The notes: generated by a model not told the origin, from the sequence alone. A stretch of 64,000 nucleotides of DNA from Patiria miniata (GCF_015706575.1 NW_024037057.1:949501-1013500); one strand, 5' to 3'. Counted from the stretch's first letter, positions 35,018 through 47,653 are shown. Translations and numbers: made by a program.

Positions 35018-35810
35018 TGTGTGTCGATGCATACGGATGTGGGCGTTGCGCTACAAAACCTGATCTCATTCTTTTAATTTCTTTAAGGAGTATTTCTGAC
35101 AAGTGCAAGCAAATGTTCAACTATTTTCAAGCTAAGTTTAAAATTAAATCCAGAAAAACCCTCTGGAGCGGGGTTTGAAATGGCGATCTTCGGACTGCCG
35201 TTTCGATGCTCAACCAAATGAGGAATCAATCCTGTTTAATATAAATGTCAAATTAATAAAGCGGTACCTTTGTAACAAAATGTGTTTGATTATTTGACCA
35301 GATAGGCCTTCAACCCTGCAAAAATGTGTTTGAGGCGATTTGTATACACAATTAGTGCAAATAAATGTTCATCTAATTCCTTATTAAAATAGAAATAAAT
35401 TTAAATGTAATTTTTGCCAAATGAATACCCCCCCCCCGAAAAAAATAAGGATCCGTGGGTAGGACGTTTTTGGGATAAATATTAACTGCTTTGTAACAAT
35501 ACGTGTTTTTTTTCTGAAATCCCTCAAAAACTAGCGATTGACAAAGATGGAAAAGGAAAAACAGGTTGGCTGTAACTGGACAGAAATTACATTAGATGGC
35601 ACAGTGTTTTATTAAGGCATTACACTCAGAACCATTAATTGACGACCAAAAAATATGGAGTTAGTGGGATTAATCGTTTTACCCCACATTCCTATGCGGC
35701 ACCCCAGGCAAGAGATAAAGAGATGGTGCCCCGTGAGTCATGCGCTTAATAATCTTCAATTCTATCTTGAAACGTTGCAAAAAAGAAGGTTGAAAGGTGC
35801 GTTACGTTAC
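35018..35810 (-). other. Intron between the two F5/8C domains, module 3
   Basis: Holds the tRNA-like relic at 35158-35228, a C homopolymer near 35430 and, at 35636, the TAA empty site matching the MITE inserted at 47654 in copy B. Confidence 0.6.
35158..35228 (-). other. tRNA-like relic, possibly a SINE head
   Basis: On the minus strand TGGTTGAGCATCG resembles an A box and TTTCAAACCCCGCTCCAG a B box and acceptor-stem side. The cloverleaf is not complete, so this is not called as a working tRNA. A matching copy lies at 46904-46972. Confidence 0.4.
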
Positions 35811-35949
35811 CTCTGCAACCAAGAAGCTCCATTCGGAGTGTAGGCCACACATGGTACGCTGTGGGTATGAATCTGATGATCTGAGCCGTTATTGGCGCGT
35901 CAAAGATCCTGGTCACTGGGGAACTTTTGTCAGTATTTCCCGTGAATTC
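35811..35949 (-). CDS. F5/8C domain 1, C-terminal exon, module 3
   Basis: 139-nt exon encoding EFTGNTDKSSPVTRIFD, then QIIRFIPTAYHVWPTLRMELLGC. Acceptor AAAAG|GAATTC, phase 0; donor AGAG|GTAACG, phase 1. The same length and phases as the second domain's last exon indicate an exon-level duplication of the whole domain. Confidence 0.88.
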
Positions 35950-36277
35950 CTTTTAATAGGCAAAAACAAATCAAATCTACCATAAGTTCATACAAGTGAT
36001 AAACAAAAAATGACGTTTGTTCTTTCGTTCTATGGGTATTTCGATCCAGGAGAAAAGAGAAAAATAAACAGTTGACACAATGAAATTGCCAAAATTCTGT
36101 CTGGTTCCAATGAACTGAGACGCAGCTGCCGGATTTTCTTTAGGATGCGTAGCTCAGGAGAACTAACTGGATATATACCGGAACTGTTCCTATTTTTCAG
36201 GTTCGATGCTTCACTTTGTTAAATATGCTTAATCTATGATTTAGCCTACTTTGGTTTTTAAATCTGATGTTCTGTAC

Positions 36278-36433
36278 CTTGATATCGCCATTTTCATCAA
36301 GTATGTAATTCCACGGTTGCCCCTCAGCGTAACGATACCGAAGCTGATACTGTTCGATCCATTCATCCGTGTCAGTGAAGCCACCTCCTTGGGTTATGAT
36401 GCCCTCAACTTGCAGCGAACGACCAAGATCGAT
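36278..36433 (-). CDS. F5/8C domain 1, middle exon, module 3
   Basis: 156-nt exon, phase 0 to phase 0. It encodes IDLGRSLQVEGIITQGG, then DEWIEQYQLRYRYAEGQPW...DENGDIK, the central F5/8C strands. In domain 2 this region is fused with the N-terminal exon. Confidence 0.88.
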
Positions 36434-37462
36434 CTAGAGTTAATGTTATGTGATAGCAATAAAGCAAATATATTCTTACTTATTTCTTGAACAGTTCTGA
36501 CAAAGCACACGACCCTGAGCGAGTTTAACCCATTGTTATCGCAGTGTAGACTGGACACTTGACCACATAACACACGTGTATAGGAGGACAGACAACGGCC
36601 TCGTGCTTTATCGGTTGCTATGAGTCAAGACGTTTTATATTAGATACACGATCACCAGCAAAAAAAACCAAACAGGCGCAATCAAATCGAACCGCTATCA
36701 TCCACAAAACTCTACCACAACGTCTTGGAACTCTTCAATTATTGCCTCTGGTTTTAGATTTTGCTGCAACTTAATGCACCACTTTGATCGTAATACGCGT
36801 GCAACCGAAAATAAACCGTTATGTGCATGCAGATGTAGCGCTCGCACACTACTCTACCCCGTTTGTCAGGGGAGATTTTGCATTATTACCAAGACGTTGT
36901 TGTGATTACGGTTAGTGGTTGATGGTTATTTGTTGTAATTACGTCATCTTGCGGCAGGGGAACGCCGTATGGATTCATAACAAACAAAAAAATTCTTTAT
37001 AGTGGTCATAATTATGCATACATTATAGTGATTGTGTATAATAATATAATGTCATATTTCGTGAGCCAAAGGAAACGTGTTGACCAATAATGAACGTAAA
37101 CTGCGAATCAAGTGTTTTCCCCGGTTCTCTGGGATACAATATCAATCTTAAAAAAAAATCAAATGAAATGAAGGAGTTCTGTAGATGAACACTCGAGTCC
37201 AGTTCGAGTCTTGAGTCTAGAGTTTCAATATGTATTTTGGTCGAGAGCCAGTCCGAGTCTTTTGCCCATATAATTAAGTTTAACTCTAATCAATTGAGAC
37301 TCGAGCACGAGTCAGGGACTCGAGTACTACACACTGATATAAGGTCAGCAGCACCCTTCGAGGGGGTGGTGGGTACAAGCAAAAAGAAAACAAATCGAAT
37401 CAAGACTTTATTGAACATAGTAAATTCGCAAGATGTTTACCTGCAATACTCATGACACCAAC
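36434..37462 (-). other. Intron in F5/8C domain 1, module 3
   Basis: Only a GAGTC/ACTCGAG-rich stretch at 37190-37330 stands out. No exon was found. Confidence 0.55.
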
Positions 37463-37680
37463 CTGTAAATGTGATGTGGTGTTTTTGTCTGCTTCATCGG
37501 GACACCATCCTCCGTTCTGCCGGTTTGGATTAGTGCCGAGCGGAAGATTCAATCGCGCGTTCTGTGCTTTGCATCGATGCTTGATATCATCACTACTCGA
37601 CCACTTAAAAACACTGGAGGCGGAAATACTAGACGCATGGATACCCAAATCTTCCATTCCGAGGGGTTCAATGCAAAATT
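37463..37680 (-). CDS. F5/8C domain 1, N-terminal exon, module 3
   Basis: 218-nt exon starting EFCIEPLGMEDLGIHASSI and continuing ARLNLPLG, GGWCP, ending DKNTTSHLQ. The donor is set at CAG|GTTGGT because it joins in phase 0 to give HLQ-IDLG, the expected F5/8C core. A second GCAG|GTAAAC donor 22 nt further (37441) would break the frame. Confidence 0.87.
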
Positions 37681-38799
37681 CTGTTCCAAAATGAAAATAC
37701 AAACAATTAGTGCACACTTTAAGTTACCGTATTTACATTAATACCCGCTCTCATCCCGCCCACATATACATTTTTGTGTGAAACATTGAATGATAAGTTT
37801 ACCTGGCTTGTGGACAAATGTAGTAAAAAAAAAAATACTAGGAGTTACTGTCTATGTAAAATGGCTACTTTTAATGCCGAACTGAATATTTAAAGTTGTT
37901 TTGTAACTCAATTGTATTCAATGTTTTGCGATATTGTTTGATTTGTTGGGTTGGAAATGTTAGCAAAATGGAAAGGGACATAATCTCAGGGTGATATATG
38001 CGGGCTGGGCGTGTGATTCGGGAAACTTAGAAACTGTTAACCACTGTCTATCAGTGCGTCTGGCGAAGTGAATCAATAATGACTCGAGTAATCCCCTTGA
38101 TGGTCAGCTCTGTGATCAATGTGGGACAGGTGCAGCAATGCTAGCTTTGACTCCCGATCCTGAGGATAATAACCGATATCGGGATTCACGTTGTCCCGCG
38201 TGCATATAAAATGCTGTAATGCTAAATTTAAGCGCTGATTATCAAAGTCTCGTGTATAATCTTGGGTCCAAAATATCTAATGTTATTTTATGTAGGAACT
38301 GTTGTTTAGTGTGTATGTATTGTGATAAGTTTCAATGTATACTTTCTTTTTCTGAAATGTATAGCCATTTTATGTGCGAGTGTAAAATTTTAACAAACTC
38401 TCAAGTTCATGGTCCTCAATATGCTCCATCAGCAGATCATTCGAGGGCATGCACATCATGATTTGACGTAGCCATTTTTGGGCCTATGTACTAGCCTGCA
38501 ACCTACAAGTACCAGACATTTTGCTATTTTCCCACGACCACTTCTCAGACGAGAGAAAAGATCCACACATTATATTACATATTCTTGTTACACAACGTAT
38601 TAAAGTAGGAGCAATAATAACATCATCCTCAATGTTTTAAACAAATTATTTGGCCGGCATAACTACTTAGAATACTGAGTATATGTATATACATATACGT
38701 ATACTTCCATCTTCATGTGTCAGGATTTTCCTTTTTCTCCTAGGAACAGGAAACCCCGGACCAAAAATAAGCTACCAGTCAGCAGATCTGGCAAAAGTT
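37681..38799 (-). other. Intron upstream of F5/8C domain 1, module 3
   Basis: A plus-strand coding-like relic with two CxxC pairs lies at about 37975-38205 (GHNLRVIYAGWACDSGN...; GQLCDQCGTGAAM...RCPAC) and contains a stop. The empty sites for the insertions at 51062 and 53431 of copy B are near 38390 and 38508. Confidence 0.5.
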
Positions 38800-39808
38800 C
38801 ACTCTAAAATATAGTCGCTCAATGTTGGAAAAAAGTACTACCTTTTTGAGAAAACAAGGGAACATGGTCATCAACTTGTAATCTTACCAAGATACTGGGT
38901 TCTAATTCTACCCTACACCGTTGGGTTCTAAATTTACCCATTGCTTGAAGGTTTTTTTAATCAGTTATTGTGCACCTTTGTATGTTGACCCTTGAGGTTT
39001 TATTTCAACTTTGAATTCTGCAATGTTAATTACCAGAGACAGCAATCGCTGGGCTAAACCAAAGTATTTCAATTACGGAATCCTGGGTTTAAAAGCCAGT
39101 TAAATGAATAAGATATTTCCTAATATAAGGTGACGATGCATGAGGATTATTACGAGGAACGCGGGATAACTAATACCAAATGGGCAGGGGTGTAAGAAGT
39201 TCCGTCAATCAACTCATTACAATTTGTTTCCCCAAAATTTCGGTCACTTGACTGTGTGTTTCTATAGATGAGAAGACTCACTATACAACGCATGCATGTA
39301 AACGTGCTTGGCAGAGCGTGAAGTTCATGTTGCAAATACTGTCTCATTAATAAGCATTTCAGTCCTCCAATCCCCCGATAGTAATCCTTATTTATCAGCA
39401 TCGCATTTGGAGGAAACAAAACTGAGATTCATTTCACTGACTAACCTTGAACAAGGGAATTACGTCTTCAATTGCCTAACTTGGTAGGGCCTCACAAGCG
39501 GCGGCCATCTTGTACATGAGTGATACGGGTGCACAATTTTGGGTAACGTTATCACGTGTGTCAGTTAACCCTGCACAGTGATAACATTTTTGCCAATGTC
39601 GTGGTAAATTTTACTCTTCGACGTGACAATGAAAAATTATGACGCAGTTGTGGGGTAAATAAATGTTCTTTAACCCATCACTTGGGTGATAACACATAGA
39701 GGAGGTAAAAGCGAAATTGTTATTTCGCTCAGTACTGAGCAGTAATTAAATTTTTTTGTCCCCAACAGTTTTACACAACACAATTTCACACTTTTTTTTT
39801 TTAGAGTG
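38800..39808. mobile_element. CACTCT-ended non-autonomous element, 1.0 kb (copy A)
   Basis: It begins CACTCTAAAAT, ends TTTTTTTAGAGTG, and is flanked by TT on both sides. Inside are many GGGTTCTAA, ACCCA and GGGTAA motifs. Non-coding. The same insertion is present at 55023-56110 of copy B, so it predates the duplication. Confidence 0.83.
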
Positions 39809-40598
39809 TTGCAAACCAGAAAAGAAGAACGCTAATAGGCCAAAGGCACCAATTATCTTTCAAATCCACATACCAGACCTCGGTCATGTGGTAAAGCAGC
39901 AGCACCGGAATTTCTGATAGACAACAATGCTACATGCAGAACAGGACTACTTCAGAGCAAACAGAAAATTACAGACAGAAGAGCCGTTGCAAACATCCAC
40001 AGCGAAGCTTAGACTGTATGACAAATCAGTCATTAAGCCCACTGGAGCAGTACACTCCAATGGGCCTTATTCACGAGTCGGCCAAATTGAATTGAAAGTG
40101 AGGTGAAATCTTTTTTTTTTTTTTTAACTTGCAAAGAGGAATGAGAGCATATTTTTTTTAAATTAATTCCAGTCTGCTTTAATGAATAATTTTTACATTT
40201 GTAATTAAAATTCCCTAATGTTTAAAGCCGGATTAAAAAAAAATCCCATTGAACATTTAACACTTAAGAAATACGTTCAAAAACTTTGGGAACTCGGCAA
40301 AAACGACCAACTCGTGAATAAGGCCCCTGCAGGAAAGGCAGCGGAACATCACAGCTCGTTAATTGTGAAGTTTGGGAGAGTGCACGCACGACAGCTTTGA
40401 AGTCAGGCTGTGCCAGCGCGGTTTCGAAGCGCTTGTATTATAGCAAGGAATATAAAGTTCACAAGTGTTAAGACAGCACGAATTTTAACTAAGGATCGCC
40501 AAAACGTGTCTGTTGAGGATTGCTCAGATTTGTTCAACTGAAATTTGCAGTTTTAGTCATGTTTCTAAAACAAATCAGTATATAGAGCAAGGCAATAC
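39809..40598 (-). other. Intron between HYR e and F5/8C domain 1
   Basis: Holds an inverted CACTGGAGCAGTACACTCCAATG stretch near 40040-40062. No exon was found. Confidence 0.5.
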
Positions 40599-40841
40599 CT
40601 GTGATTGTGACTGTGAAGTTGCATCGTCCGACGTTGCCATAGGGGTCCGTGCCAGTGAACTCCACAGTGTGTTTACCGAGTGTGAACATTTGTCCTGACG
40701 TGTGAGAGGCAACAATAGTCGACATTATGCCGGAGTTGTCGGTCGCAGTTACAGGTGACCAACTGGCTGTGCCCATATCCGAACCAGCTAAGGTAGATTT
40801 GAACACATCAGAGGGGCATTGTAATACTGCAGGTTGGTCAT
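40599..40841 (-). CDS. HYR exon e, module 2
   Basis: 243-nt phase 1-1 exon (DDQPAVLQCPSDVFKSTLAG...GRCNFTVTIT). It is two codons shorter than the array e exons and clearly diverged from them (for example TDPYGNVGRC). Confidence 0.87.
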
Positions 40842-41176
40842 CTAATATATAAAGAAAGATAAGAATTTGCAATTGAACTTCATGCAGTGGTTTGAGCTAT
40901 TTGTTTGAATATCTTTTATTGTGCAGAAAGGAATTCTGATGAGTCTAGTAATATGTCAACAAGTATCTCTAACTTTCAGCAAGTTACAAGGCTAAGCGTT
41001 TAGCCATTTGATCGCGCAACAAATGAAACACGTTCCTCTTTACATCAGGAAAACGGTTCTTGGCACTGTTTTGTGTAGCTCATGTCGGTATATCGGTTGT
41101 CCCATATCAAGTTATTGTAAAGTTGGATATTCAGCGATCTTCCAGCAATCTAAAGTGAGCGACAGAAAGCTCTCAC

Positions 41177-41464
41177 CGTACACCTCGACATCCCAAGCAC
41201 AGTAGTCTTCATTCCCAGCCGCATCTGTAACCAGGTAGAAGAAGGTGTGGTTACCAATGCCTAATACCACAGCTTCCCCGACGGTCCACGTCATTCCATA
41301 AGGCTCACTGGAGTTAGGACTCAATTCCGTGACGATAACTTGAAAGTCGCCTGAGTTGTCTGAAGCGACGTAGTCATCGGGGAAGATCACCGTAGCGTTG
41401 GGTTGGCCTGGGTCGGTTGGAAATGATCTACTAGGTGGACAGGAGATGACAGGGTCTTGATTAT
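41177..41464 (-). CDS. HYR exon d, module 2
   Basis: 288-nt exon (DNQDPVISCPPSRSFPTD...CAWDVEVY), phase 1-1, donor ACG|GTGAGA. It is very close in sequence to exon c, so c and d arose by a local duplication. This is the intact form of the 20-bp relic in the array. Confidence 0.88.
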
Positions 41465-41798
41465 CTACAGTGCAAAACATAATAGGAGAAAGTGAGCAAG
41501 ATTAAATAACTGAACATATAAGTGGGCGTTGTCATTGTGGTGGTTTGTTACCTGCGACATTGACAGATTAAATACATTTGAATTGAACTGCATTATGTGC
41601 ATTAGAGCATAAGTTAAAATATGTTTTACTGTGAAGACAGTTGTGCATCCGTTATATCATAAACACTTGTTTCACCTGGATATAGCGATTCGGTTCCTAA
41701 CTCTGTCTTGTGTAGCTGAAGTCGGTTATTAAGGTTTTTTCACTTTGAGCTGGGTATTCAGCCGCCTCCTGGCAATCTAAAGTTAGAAAGAATCTTAC

Positions 41799-42086
41799 CA
41801 TACACCTCGGCATCCCAAGCACAGTAGTCTTCATTTCCAGCTGCATCTGTAACCAAGTAGAAGAAGGTGTGATTACCAATGCCTAATACCACAGCTTCCC
41901 CGACGTTCCACGTCATTCCATTAGGCTCACTGGAGTTAGGACTTATTTCCGTGATGATAACATGGAAGTCGCCCGTATTGTCTGAAGCGACGTAGTCTCC
42001 AGGAAAAACCACCGTAGCGTTTGGTTGGCGTGGTTCGGTTGGGAATGTTCCCCTAGATGGGCAGGAGATGACAGGGTCTTGAATGT
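41799..42086 (-). CDS. HYR exon c, module 2
   Basis: 288-nt exon (DIQDPVISCPSRGTFPTEPR...CAWDAEVY), phase 1-1. Private changes include FHVIITEISPNSSEP. Confidence 0.88.
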
Positions 42087-42375
42087 CTATGGTGAACAAA
42101 AAAAAAAGCAGGATCAAGTTAGCAAGATTATTAAATAAAACAAATATCCGTAAAGAAGTTCCTTTGCCTCTTTCAATGAAAAGTAACTAAAAGTACCAAA
42201 AAAAATATACCAAGATTCGCCATCTGAAGTTAATTTTACTCACTCTTCAAAGAATAGTATGCCGAGGATATCATCAATTTCACGTGTCAAAAATTTGGTT
42301 TCTGTGGGTAAGTGTATCTGAGGAGAACGATTCCATGATTTATGACATAAGGCATTCTCAAGCCGTCACACTTAC

Positions 42376-42606
42376 CTACTACATATATTTCAAACTCGCA
42401 CATGGCGGTGTTGGACGCAGAATCGTTGGCGATGCAGGACGCTTGGTGAACACCAATTTCCAGCTGATTTGGGATTGCTGAGCATTCTACAGTCGCTGCT
42501 ACATTATCACTTGCCGTTGCACTTGGGATCGCAGTGGTATAATTCTTATCAGGGTCGGTATATAAGGTAACATTCTCACAGTTATCAAATTCTGGAGGTT
42601 CGTTAT
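42376..42606 (-). CDS. HYR exon b, module 2
   Basis: 231-nt exon (DNEPPEFDNCENVTLYTD...CEFEIYVV), phase 1-1, donor TAG|GTAAGT. Intact. Confidence 0.87.
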
Positions 42607-42814
42607 CTGAAGAAAAAAAAAATGAAATGGTTAATTCACTGAAAAGAGAAAGATGCGCTTCATTCGCTGAGTGGGCTGTCAAAAATAAAGTCATGGATCC
42701 GAGCTAGTCATGTCACTACATATATTAGCGATTACACAATGCATTTATAAGTAATTTACTTTGCAGTGCCACGAAATTGAAAAGGGTGCCATGTCTTCAG
42801 TGTCTTCGGCTTAC

Positions 42815-43105
42815 CGATAACTTCAAACGTCCATGCGCATGTTGCTTGGTTCCCGGCATCATCGGTAGCGATGTAATGAACTGTTTGCTCATTGCTGTTC
42901 ATTGGCGGAGGGAATGTGGAGTTTTCACCTACTCGCCACATGACACCCCCGCTGGACACCAGTGGGTCGACGTCACAGATTGTGACAGTGAAACGATTGA
43001 AGTATGGATCGGTACTGGTGACAGCAGGAAACACCACTTCAACCTCGCCCATTCCTGGAGCAAGCGTGAACGAGTCGGGACTTGGACATGTTATGTTGGA
43101 TGGAG
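42815..43105 (-). CDS. HYR exon a, module 2
   Basis: 291-nt exon (APSNITCPSPDSFTLAPGMG...CAWTFEVI), phase 1-1. It has VTICDVDP where the other modules have VTISDVDP or VTISNVDP, an extra Cys. Confidence 0.87.
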
Positions 43106-44465
43106 CTTCGTCAAAAGAAGATGGAACAAATACACGATTTATAAATGTTTGAATAATTACACCAGCTGTCACTTTACTTTCAAATAAGATATTCATTACA
43201 AAAACTTTTCATGTTGGTATTTCTTCGCAATTAACAAAGAGGATAAAAGTTTGTGAATGTAAAGTGTTTGTTTCTGTGTCATTCTTTGGAGACCAAAAAC
43301 ACATTCAAGCGTTTCTATGGTCTTCGAATGTCAACATTAAGAGACCAGACTACCATGTTGCCTACCATTTCAACCTGCATAGAATCATTTGGCCATTGCA
43401 AGGAATCAGTTCACCTCAGCAGGGAGAAAGTGTGGATGAAATGTCATCGGACTATTCAACCACTTGAAAGCAAAATTTAAAAAGCGAGTGACTAACCTGT
43501 TAACTGTCAACCTCATTGTCATTCATTACAGAGAACCCTAGTGGCTAAACCTCCTGTGGTTTGTCACTTCCTTTGTTGTACTCCCCTTTTAACTTTATCC
43601 TTAGCCAAATCCATCTGTTTCTTCCCTCATCCTAATTATCATCTCCTCTTATCTCCTATTCAGCTAACACTTTATGAGCTGCAACACTCCTTTATATCCA
43701 TCCCCAGCGTCATCCCTTCCGTCTGAATCCCGTCGCTTTGACACTACCTACCCCGCACCCGTCGGTTCCCTGTTATGCTCCACACCTTATCCTTTCCCCT
43801 TCGATCTTCACCCACCTTTGCTCTCTTTTCTGTTTATCATTCTTTCCCTGTGCGCCTATTTGTCACCTACATGTTTTTTCTCGGATCACTGTCTAGAAGG
43901 AGGTCTAGAAGAAGGTAGTTAAGACTGGACAGTCTTAACACTATCACTTGTTTCTTTTGATTAAATGCTTGGTGAATAAATGCATTGCAATGACACCTCT
44001 TGCATGCAATGTATTTTTGTTTATGCCATCCTTGAAAATGCTCTTTAGTGTCTAATTAAACCTTATTTGCAAATTTTATCTTGCCATTTTCAAGGGTTTT
44101 AAGTGTGTTTTGGTGACATTTTTGTTACTAAACTACAAAATTTCCATATTTTTGAGCGAATTTTTTCAATTAGAAAATTTTGAGTTCACAATTCGAACAT
44201 GATACCCCCACACAGTGTCCTTCTGAAATGACTTCACAGCAACAGCGCCGGGTTGTCCAGGAAAAGTATGGACCATTTTTAAAGTTTTAAGAAGTGCACA
44301 TTTCCATATAATTCACTCAGAAGGGATGATAAATAGTTTTCGTATTTATCCTCCAACAGTAGTAAAAAGTTGCGCAAAGTGTTTTCCTCAGAGAAAATTA
44401 TCTCATCGACCCTTTAAGCTCAAGAAATTTTCTTGGGATTCAATTGTGTCTGCGCAATAACTCAC
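43106..44465 (-). other. Intron between F5/8C and HYR a, module 2
   Basis: Counterpart of 30876-32156 with the same C/T-rich stretch (about 43570-43860). No exon was found. Confidence 0.6.
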
Positions 44466-44604
44466 CTTTACAGCCTAAGACCTCAAACCGTAATGAAGGG
44501 TACCCTTTGTACTCTATGACCACAATCCGGATAAAACGAAGCACGGTTGGTACGTAAAACAGATGTCTATTTGGTGTGTTTGCATCCTCGTTCCCAAAAA
44601 AATC
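44466..44604 (-). CDS. F5/8C domain 2, C-terminal exon, module 2
   Basis: 139-nt exon (DFFGNEDANTPNRHLFYV, then RFIRIVVIEYKGYPSLRFEV, LGC), phase 0 in and phase 1 out. Confidence 0.88.
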
Positions 44605-45743
44605 CTTCAGAAGGGTAAAGTAAGAGGAAGATTTCATGACTTAAGATTGTATCCATATTAAGGGAGTTGAGCAGCAAGATCATCTCTAAGCATCAAATCC
44701 GTCCCGTATGTTAACAACACAATATATTTTGTTCACTGATTTCTTATCATACTACTCGCAATGATATTTTGATAAATTCCCACTTTCAATCTCACAATGG
44801 CCGACACTTGTTAGTGCATACCAACATTATAAAGTAGCTGTTAAAAAATTGCCTTTACTAGTCCCCGTATCACGTGCTGCTTAAAGTTGTTTCATGTGCA
44901 CATCAACAGTTTCGATTTTTTTCTGTTCATAAATATTCAACCTCAATGTTACGTTTAAACCAATATAAATTTACTTTTTATAGCACCTCCAACCCTCAGA
45001 GAAAAGTTCAGGTCCGCCATCCCAGCAGACTGGCTCCCGGTCAGTACATTATCGATACTCGTTGTGGGCGGGGAGCCAGCCCACCTTGTTGTGGGCGGGG
45101 AGCCAGCCCATCTTGTGTGCACGGAGTTATTGTTGGGGCGCTTGTAAATTCAAAATTTGTATAGTATTTGTATAGTATAACTAACTGTGTGCAATTTTTT
45201 TCTTTCAATGTCTCATTCAAAAGTGAATAAAAAAGAAATTTAGAAATATAAATACTTTTCGGTTTATGAAACTCAAAAAAAAAATGGAGGCTACTTTAAT
45301 TCGGGCGATTCACAATGAAGTGCGTCACCAGGAGTTTGCCACGGAGAGTTCATTTTTTTCCAGTGCATTGTGGGAGATGGTCGACAAATTCGCAGCGCGG
45401 GACAATTGAAATTGTTAGTTTTTCCGGTCAGGGGTTTCGTTAGCGTATGATTCGAGGATCTGTTTGCCCATTTTCCTTTTTGTAAGGCCGCAGAACGCTA
45501 TGCCCCAATCTATGACATATAAGCTCAAGTTGTCTACCAACACTCATTCAAATGAGCCATGTTTTGTCGACCGTAAACTTGAAAAATGGACTCTCCGTTG
45601 CAAACTCTTTGTCGCCCGAAATGCATTGTGAATCGCCCGAATTGCTTTTTTAGTTGAAGACCACTAATTGAAGAGTTTCTGATATTCCAAGGGAAAAATA
45701 TTGGATTATCCATAGTTTGTGATGAAAGTTCCACCCGACTTAC
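44605..45743 (-). other. Intron inside F5/8C domain 2, module 2
   Basis: Contains the doubled GTTGTGGGCGGGG...CCAGCCCA motif at 45060-45112 and, near 45545, the empty site for the copy A hairpin element. No exon was found. Confidence 0.55.
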
Positions 45744-46108
45744 CATTGTTCTTTCCTTTCTGGTCATAATTGTCATCCAATCGTCAGTACTGTTGACCTT
45801 GTAATCCACTCGGAATTTGGTTACCCATTCCATCATGGCCGGATCGCTATGGTTACCGCCTTGGGTGAGGACGCCCTCTACTCGCAATGCCTGTCCAAGG
45901 TCCACGGCCAACCAAGGTTCGTCATCTGTGTTGTTCGTTGCAGGGCACCATCCACCTAGGGTTGTGCCGTCATTGCCGTGACCAAAATTCAGCCGGCCAT
46001 TAGCGGGGAGACAGTCACTGTTATTGAGGTCGCTTCGCCAACTTGAAGCTGAAAAACTGGAGTCGGGCACACTCCCATCTTGTACACCCAGTGGCTGAAA
46101 GCACACAT
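45744..46108 (-). CDS. F5/8C domain 2, N-terminal exon, module 2
   Basis: 365-nt exon, phase 1 in and phase 0 out (DVCFQPLGVQDGSVPDSSF... EPWLAVDLGQALRVEGVLTQ...). It keeps TQGG where module 3 has IQGG. Reading past the donor gives a longer 190-aa ORF whose tail is intronic. Confidence 0.9.
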
Positions 46109-46265
46109 CTATTTAAAAAGTGAGTCAAGTCACATGTTGAATCAGTAGCAGAAGATTTTCTACTTATTTGGGTTATAGCATCAGGTATGTTGATTAGTCG
46201 AGACACACCACATGATATCAGCTATTTTAGCTCTTTTCGTGTTTTTACTGAGCAACCCGGAGGTG

Positions 46266-46756
46266 CACTCTCAAAACATTGGTTTACAATATTATTGTTT
46301 GGTTAAAAAAGTTGGTTAAAATTTCAACCAAAATTGTGTGAATGTTTCCAATTTGACCAATGCTGGGTACATGTTACCCAACGTTGGGAATTTCAACCAA
46401 AATTGTGTGAATGTTTCCAATTTGACCAACGCTGGGTACATGTTACCCAACGTTGGGAAAAATGTGTTCATTTTTTAACCAACTTTTTAAGTTGATTAAA
46501 AACTTTTGCGCTGTTCACCTGGTAACCAACGGTTGGTTAAAATTAGACATATTACACAACGTTGATTAAACCTAACCAAGTTTCACAAACGTTGGGTTAG
46601 TTTAACTATTTTTACTAACCGCTGCTTACCAAGTCAACAGCCCAACAGTTGGTTAAAAATAAAAGGTTGGTTAAACAATGAGCCAATTTTACCCAACATT
46701 TGGTAAAATGTACACAAAGTTTTTACCAACCAAATTCAACCAGTGTTGTAAGAGTG
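46266..46756. mobile_element. Short CACTCT-ended element rich in TTGGTTAAA motifs (copy B)
   Basis: Counterpart of 34600-35017 with the same ends and TG flanks. It is longer because a ~76-bp piece (AATTTCAACCAAAATTG... to ...ACGTTGGGA) is tandemly duplicated at about 46318-46460. Confidence 0.82.
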
Positions 46757-46903
46757 TGTATGTCGATGCATACGGATGTGGGCGTTGCGCTAAAAAAAAC
46801 TTGATATCATTCTTTAAACTTCTTTAAGGAGTATTTCTGAAAAGTGCAAGCAAATGTTCAACTATTTTCAAAATAAGTTTAAAGTTAAATCCAGAAAAAC
46901 CCT

Positions 46904-46972
46904 CTGGAGCGGGTTTGGAACTAGTGACCTTCGGACTGCCGTTTCGATGCTCAACCAAATGAGGAATCCAGC
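46904..46972 (-). other. tRNA-like relic (copy B)
   Basis: Counterpart of 35158-35228, with further substitutions in the B-box-like part. Confidence 0.35.
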
Positions 46973-47653
46973 CCGTTTAATATAAATGTCAAATTAATAA
47001 AGCGGTACCTTTGTACCCAAATGTGTTTGATTATTTGACCAGATAGGCCTTCAGCCCTGCAAAATGTGTTTGAGGCGATTTGTATTCAAAATTAGTGCAA
47101 ATAAATGTTCAACTAATTCCATAAAAAATAAGGATCCGTGGGTAGGACGTTTTGGGGATAATATTCACTGCTTAGTAACAAGCGATACCGATGCTAAATA
47201 GAACACTCAGTGGATTCGATTGCCCAAGACGACTCAACAAACAACAAATGTTGAAGTAGGCAATGTGTTTACAATTTTGGTAATTGGCATTAAAAACAGG
47301 AAAGGGACATCGCTCCATGCGACCGACAATTTGCGAATGAATGTTTTCTGGCATTTCGGACATTGCTTTCAACATTGCAGTGTATGGGGCCAACAAACTG
47401 TTCTACCACGATGCGTACATCAAATGTTAGGTGTTTGTTTTACACCGGTCACTGCGTTTGCGATGTGTATGCCAAATTATGTTCACATGATATTAGGAAA
47501 GGTTCAACATAACATACGTGTCTTTTTTTCTGAAATCCCTAAAAAACTAACGATTGACAAAGATGGAAAAGGGAATAAGGTTGGCTGTGACTCGACAGAA
47601 ATGACATTAGATGGCACAGTGTTTTATGAAGGCATTCCACTCAAAACCATTAA
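46973..47653 (-). other. Intron between the two F5/8C domains, module 2
   Basis: Includes about 340 bp (47182-47515) missing from copy A. A plus-strand ORF across 47220-47741 contains a protein-like piece (LDGTVFYEGIPLKTI), but no family was recognised and it runs into the MITE. Confidence 0.45.

Larger units (their letters stand above)
29577..41798. repeat. Large tandem duplication, copy A (module 3 region)
   Basis: Exons and introns align with 41799-61699 in the same order and strand. Equivalent c exons are 12,222 bp apart. Copy A carries one private insertion (33263-33886) and lacks at least four found in copy B, which gives clean empty sites. Confidence 0.88.

Noticed and set aside
42777..43187. 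Plus-strand ORFs opposite HYR exon a (also at 30547 and 62613)
   Set aside because: They are shadows of the minus-strand coding exons; the HYR translation and splice sites are on the minus strand.
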